From NCBI GenBank assembly GCA_039908095.1, contig JAMOBJ010000001.1, positions 310,001-374,000 on the forward strand: a DNA stretch of 64,000 nt, in the 5' to 3' direction. This document shows, in pieces, positions 61,242 through 64,000 of this stretch (position 1 is the stretch's first letter; the number at the start of each line of letters is the position of its first letter). The notes beneath the pieces are model-generated. The model saw only the letters and a list, made by a program, of their open reading frames with translations. It was not told where the DNA came from and ran no database searches. The translations under genes were made by a program, and so were the position numbers. Source of the DNA: Nitrospirae bacterium YQR-1 (GTDB taxonomy: Bacteria; Nitrospirota; Thermodesulfovibrionia; Thermodesulfovibrionales; Magnetobacteriaceae).

Positions 61242-61421
61242 TTATTTTGCTTCCTCTGTTGCTGCTGCCGCCTTTGCTTTTTTAGCTTTTTTGGCCTTAT
61301 GCTTTTTGTGTTTCTTAGCTGGAGCTGCTCCTGCATCTGCTGCCGGCTCCTCTGCTACTGCAAATACTGCAAATGAGAGCGTAAGAACTAATGTTGCCAA
61401 GATTGCGAGTAATTTCTTCAT
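61242..61421 (-). CDS. Small secreted Ala/Lys-rich protein
   Basis: A 59-residue protein with signal peptide KKLLAILATLVLTLSFAVFA (cleavage near VAE) and a mature part APAKKHKKHKAKKAKKAKAA that is strongly basic, like a histone-like or polyanion-binding tail. The start is at the ATG at 61421 after AAAGGAGGTGACAG; the longer frame overlaps that site. It is upstream of the Lys/Glu-rich gene, and their tails are oppositely tuned (basic versus mixed charge). Confidence 0.75.
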   Translation of the reverse strand: MKKLLAILATLVLTLSFAVFAVAEEPAADAGAAPAKKHKKHKAKKAKKAKAAAATEEAK

Positions 61422-61618
61422 ATCTGTCACCTCCTTTAATTCACTTTTCTTATTTATTGTTACCATCTTCTCAGCTTTCTATTTTCATGTAATAGACATC
61501 ATTCGTTTTGCAAGTATCGTGCCAGAGGCTTAAATGTTAACTTTAGACAAGAATATGAGTAGAAAACATAAATAAATATTCTTAAATCAGCACATGTGTC
61601 CTCATTTGAGGATACTGC

Positions 61619-63196
61619 TTACTGCTTATCAGTCCCCGTTAAATAATTTATTGCTGAGGGGATGGATTCAATAAGGTCGGATGCAATAGTTGAATAAACG
61701 CCGACTTTACCGGCTGCAATTTCACCTGTCATTCCATGAATGTAAACTCCCAGCAGGGCGGAATATAGCGGAGGTAAACCCTGTCCGGAGAAAGATGAGA
61801 TGATGCCTGTTAATACATCTCCGGAGCCTGCTGTTGCCATCGAAGGACTACCGGTGGGATTAATAAAAGTGTTGCCCTCAGGGTCTGCGGTGATTGTGGG
61901 TACACCCTTAAGTATAAGGTATGATGTTGAAGAAGAGGAGAACTTTGAAGCTTCACCGACTCTGTCTCTCTCAACCTCCATGCACTTAGGTGAGAGATTA
62001 GATGTTTTGCCCTCAAGTATCAATCTTGCCATTTCCGCCGTATGAGGCGTAAGGATAACAGGAGATGGTGATGTGTTAAGTATGTTTATCCTCTCATGAT
62101 ATTTCAGGGCGGAGAGTGAGTTAATGCCGTCAGCATCAAGCACTATAGGTATGGGTGAATTAGAAATCAGCTCTCTGACCAGCTCAACAGTATCGGGGTC
62201 AACACCCATGCCGGGGCCGATAGCAATAACATCACAGCGGCGCTCGGCAAAGTCCAGTATTTCATTAAAAGCCTTTTTGGAAAATCTTCCTTTACCCTTG
62301 TCGGACACAGGAAGTACCATTTCCTCAAGTGCTCCGCACTGATAACTATCCAAAAGGGAAGAGGGAACTCCAATAGTGGTAAGCCCCGAACCTGCTCTCA
62401 TAGCAGCTTTTGCCGCCATCTTTATGGCGCCGGTTTTGCCCCGCGCTCCCCCTACAAAAAGCACATGGCCATAGTTGCCTTTATAAGAATAGGATGGGCG
62501 GTTTGGCAAAAACATTGATACTAGTTGTCTTTCCACTGTTTCACATATAATGTTTTCATCGCTGAGAAGTGCCCTGGGAAATCCTATATCTTCCACAAAA
62601 AGCTCTCCTGTATAGTCACTACCGGGATGCAGTAAATGGCCGCGCTTAGGAAGGCCGAATGTTATAGTTCCATTTGCTTTTATTGCTCTTCCCAATATCT
62701 CACCGGTGTCGGATGACACACCGGAGGGTATGTCAACAGAAAAAATATAACTGCCTTTAGCGTTTATATAATCAATAGTCTTTGCCATAGTGTCTTTTAC
62801 CTGGCTTTTTAAGCCGGTACCAATCAGGGCATCTACCACAACGTCACCGACTATATCACTTTCGCGAACAACGGGTTTAGTAAATATCTCTATATCGAAT
62901 TTTTTAAGAATTTCCAGTTGAAAACGGCACTGCTCACTCAATGAGGCAGACTCAGATACTATAAAAACATGGACACAGAATCCATTATTGTAAAGTTCCC
63001 TTGCGGTAACCAGGCCGTCACCACCGTTGTTGCCGCCGCCACAGAGTATTGTTATTGTCTGAGGAGGAAAGCGCTCCATTATACGCTTTGACACTGCCAG
63101 TCCTGCTCTTTCCATTAACACCACAGCAGGTATTCCTACATCTTCAATAGTTTTACGATCAATCTCCGTCATCTCCGCCGCTGTCACAACTTTCAC
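61619..63196 (-). CDS. nnrDE: Bifunctional NAD(P)H-hydrate epimerase/dehydratase
   Basis: Repairs damaged NAD(P)H hydrates. The 525-residue fusion has an N-terminal epimerase (YjeF_N; about 1-215, CGGGNNGGDGLVTARELY) and a C-terminal ATP/ADP-dependent dehydratase (about 225-520; GGARGKTGAIKMA, VIAIGPGMGVDPDT, LTPHTAEMARL and ATAGSGDVLTGII). It overlaps acpS by 4 bp; the order pdxJ-acpS-nnrDE is common. Confidence 0.95.
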   Translation of the reverse strand: MKVVTAAEMTEIDRKTIEDVGIPAVVLMERAGLAVSKRIMERFPPQTITILCGGGNNGGDGLVTARELYNNGFCVHVFIVSESASLSEQCRFQLEILKKFDIEIFTKPVVRESDIVGDVVVDALIGTGLKSQVKDTMAKTIDYINAKGSYIFSVDIPSGVSSDTGEILGRAIKANGTITFGLPKRGHLLHPGSDYTGELFVEDIGFPRALLSDENIICETVERQLVSMFLPNRPSYSYKGNYGHVLFVGGARGKTGAIKMAAKAAMRAGSGLTTIGVPSSLLDSYQCGALEEMVLPVSDKGKGRFSKKAFNEILDFAERRCDVIAIGPGMGVDPDTVELVRELISNSPIPIVLDADGINSLSALKYHERINILNTSPSPVILTPHTAEMARLILEGKTSNLSPKCMEVERDRVGEASKFSSSSTSYLILKGVPTITADPEGNTFINPTGSPSMATAGSGDVLTGIISSFSGQGLPPLYSALLGVYIHGMTGEIAAGKVGVYSTIASDLIESIPSAINYLTGTDKQ

Positions 63197-63576
63197 TGTA
63201 TTTTGACCTCCTGACTCTCAAGCACTACTATTGCCACACTGTGAGTTGATTCATGACTTAAACTCAGGTGAACACGGTTAACTCCGCTTTGTTTTAGAAA
63301 ATCACCGGCAGTGCCGTAAAGTAAAAGAAACGGCCTACCTCCGGGCTCATTACACACCTCTATTGAGTTATATGGAAAAAAAGAACCTGCAGCTTTTATG
63401 AATGCCTCTTTAGCTGCAAATCTTGCTGCCAACGAGGTCTCTGAAAAACGCTCTCCAATACAATAGCTGCGTTCTGCCTCTGTATAAATACGGGATATAA
63501 AACGCTCTCCCCATCTTTCGAATGCCGCTCTTATACGCTTATTTATGATTATATCAATGCCAATGCCAAAAATCAT
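63193..63576 (-). CDS. acpS: Holo-[acyl-carrier-protein] synthase
   Basis: Transfers 4'-phosphopantetheine from CoA to the Ser of ACP. A 127-residue protein with GIGIDIIINKRI (Asp of the metal site), FISRIYTEAERSYC and ARFAAKEAFIKA, and the C-terminal VHLSLSHESTHSVAIVVLE. It overlaps pdxJ and nnrDE by 4 bp each, so it is in one operon. It serves the ACP encoded at 8.4 kb. Confidence 0.95.
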   Translation of the reverse strand: MIFGIGIDIIINKRIRAAFERWGERFISRIYTEAERSYCIGERFSETSLAARFAAKEAFIKAAGSFFPYNSIEVCNEPGGRPFLLLYGTAGDFLKQSGVNRVHLSLSHESTHSVAIVVLESQEVKIQ

Positions 63577-64000
63577 CCTGCCTGCCTGAGTACGTCAACC
63601 ATTTCGCGCACAGCTCTCTCCATACCTACCATAACAGCCCTTGACATTATCCCATGCCCAATGTAAAGCCCTCTGATATGCTCTGTAGCCGCTATGGGCG
63701 AAACGTTTCTGTAATTCAAGCCGTGTCCAGCATTACAGCCTAAACCGACGGTGTAGGCTCTGTACACAGAGAGCTTGATCTTATCCAGCTCTATAGCTTT
63801 TGCTTTAGAGTCCGCTGCATTAGCATAAAGCCCGGTGTGGATTTCCACCATCTCAGCCGATATCTCATAAGTTGCCTCAACATCGGCTGCAGAAGGATTT
63901 ATAAACAGGCTTACCGGGATGCCTCTGGACTGGATTTTCTTTACAGCTTCAGTCAGACGCTGCTTCTGTCCAATAACGTCAAGGCCGCCCTCTGTTGTCA
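63573..64000 (-). CDS. pdxJ: Pyridoxine 5'-phosphate synthase, C-terminal part (runs off the right edge)
   Basis: Final ring-closing step of the DXP-dependent vitamin B6 pathway. About 141 C-terminal residues are visible and begin within the conserved TTEGGLDVIGQ segment. They contain SLFINPSAADVEATYEISAE, VEIHTGLYANA and GHGLNYRNVSPIA, ending in the GLYIGHGIMSRAV motif that follows the phosphate-binding site. The 5' end lies outside the window. Stop overlaps acpS by 4 bp. Confidence 0.95.
   Translation of the reverse strand, partial: TTEGGLDVIGQKQRLTEAVKKIQSRGIPVSLFINPSAADVEATYEISAEMVEIHTGLYANAADSKAKAIELDKIKLSVYRAYTVGLGCNAGHGLNYRNVSPIAATEHIRGLYIGHGIMSRAVMVGMERAVREMVDVLRQAG

Noticed and set aside
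1..64000. CRISPR arrays, rRNA and tRNA genes
   Set aside because: No regularly spaced direct repeats with spacers were seen, and no rRNA or convincing cloverleaf sequence was found by eye. A tRNA scan would be needed to exclude one fully.

Overview
The window looks like a chromosomal contig from a sulfur-metabolising anaerobe. My best guess is the Nitrospirota (Thermodesulfovibrio / magnetotactic 'Candidatus Magnetobacterium' type), inferred from four things: the adk-sat-aprBA-qmoABC cluster, futalosine-type menaquinone synthesis (mqnA), a class II B12-dependent ribonucleotide reductase, and moderate GC with many sensor kinases. The taxonomy is inference. I found no rRNA, tRNA or CRISPR array.

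Layout. 1-7.0 kb: truncated coaE, nrdJ, a PF04020 membrane protein, a GT-C-like membrane protein, a secreted protein with three six-cysteine repeats, an NtrC-type sigma-54 activator and rpsT. 7.1-7.3 kb: a small dual-CxxC gene with an in-frame TGA followed by a SECIS-like hairpin (candidate selenoprotein). 7.6-11.7 kb: fabG-acpP-fabF-rnc-purM. 11.7-18.2 kb: a small tail-anchored protein, a Uma2-family gene, a MoeA-PBP fusion, a CoA-transferase-GNAT fusion, rubrerythrin and an FmdB-like protein. 18.2-23.8 kb (minus): two TMTC-like membrane-TPR proteins and two tandem secreted four-cysteine paralogues. 24.4-36.2 kb (minus): a type II secretion locus in the order gspG-E-F-H, then I-J-K-L-M-C-D. 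It is split between gspH and gspI by a TumE/TumA-like toxin-antitoxin pair and a Uma2 relic.

36.6-44.4 kb: a signalling block with an RsbU-like REC-PP2C-ATPase protein, a STAS protein, a degenerate HD-GYP/PilZ protein and two histidine kinases. 44.5-47.3 kb (minus): archease, rtcB (RNA repair) and mqnA. 47.7-50.4 kb: a TPR protein and ispE. 50.7-59.9 kb: adk, sat, aprB, aprA, qmoA, qmoB and qmoC, the core of dissimilatory sulfate activation and APS reduction coupled to menaquinol. 60.1-64 kb: a YkgJ-type cysteine-cluster protein, two tiny secreted lysine-rich proteins, nnrDE, acpS and truncated pdxJ.

A short inverted-repeat element (about 90-145 bp, ends TACCAAGT/ACTTGGTA flanked by TA, MITE-like) recurs at least six times. 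One copy sits exactly between the gspE stop and the gspF start. Another supplies the last codons of mqnA. Uma2 genes are a second dispersed family: one intact copy with a consensus promoter placed for leaderless transcription, and two decayed copies with the same upstream layout. The most interesting items are the candidate selenoprotein, the element at gspE/gspF, the toxin-antitoxin insertion in the secretion operon, gspI without a canonical start codon, and the secreted paralogue pair beside TMTC-like proteins.
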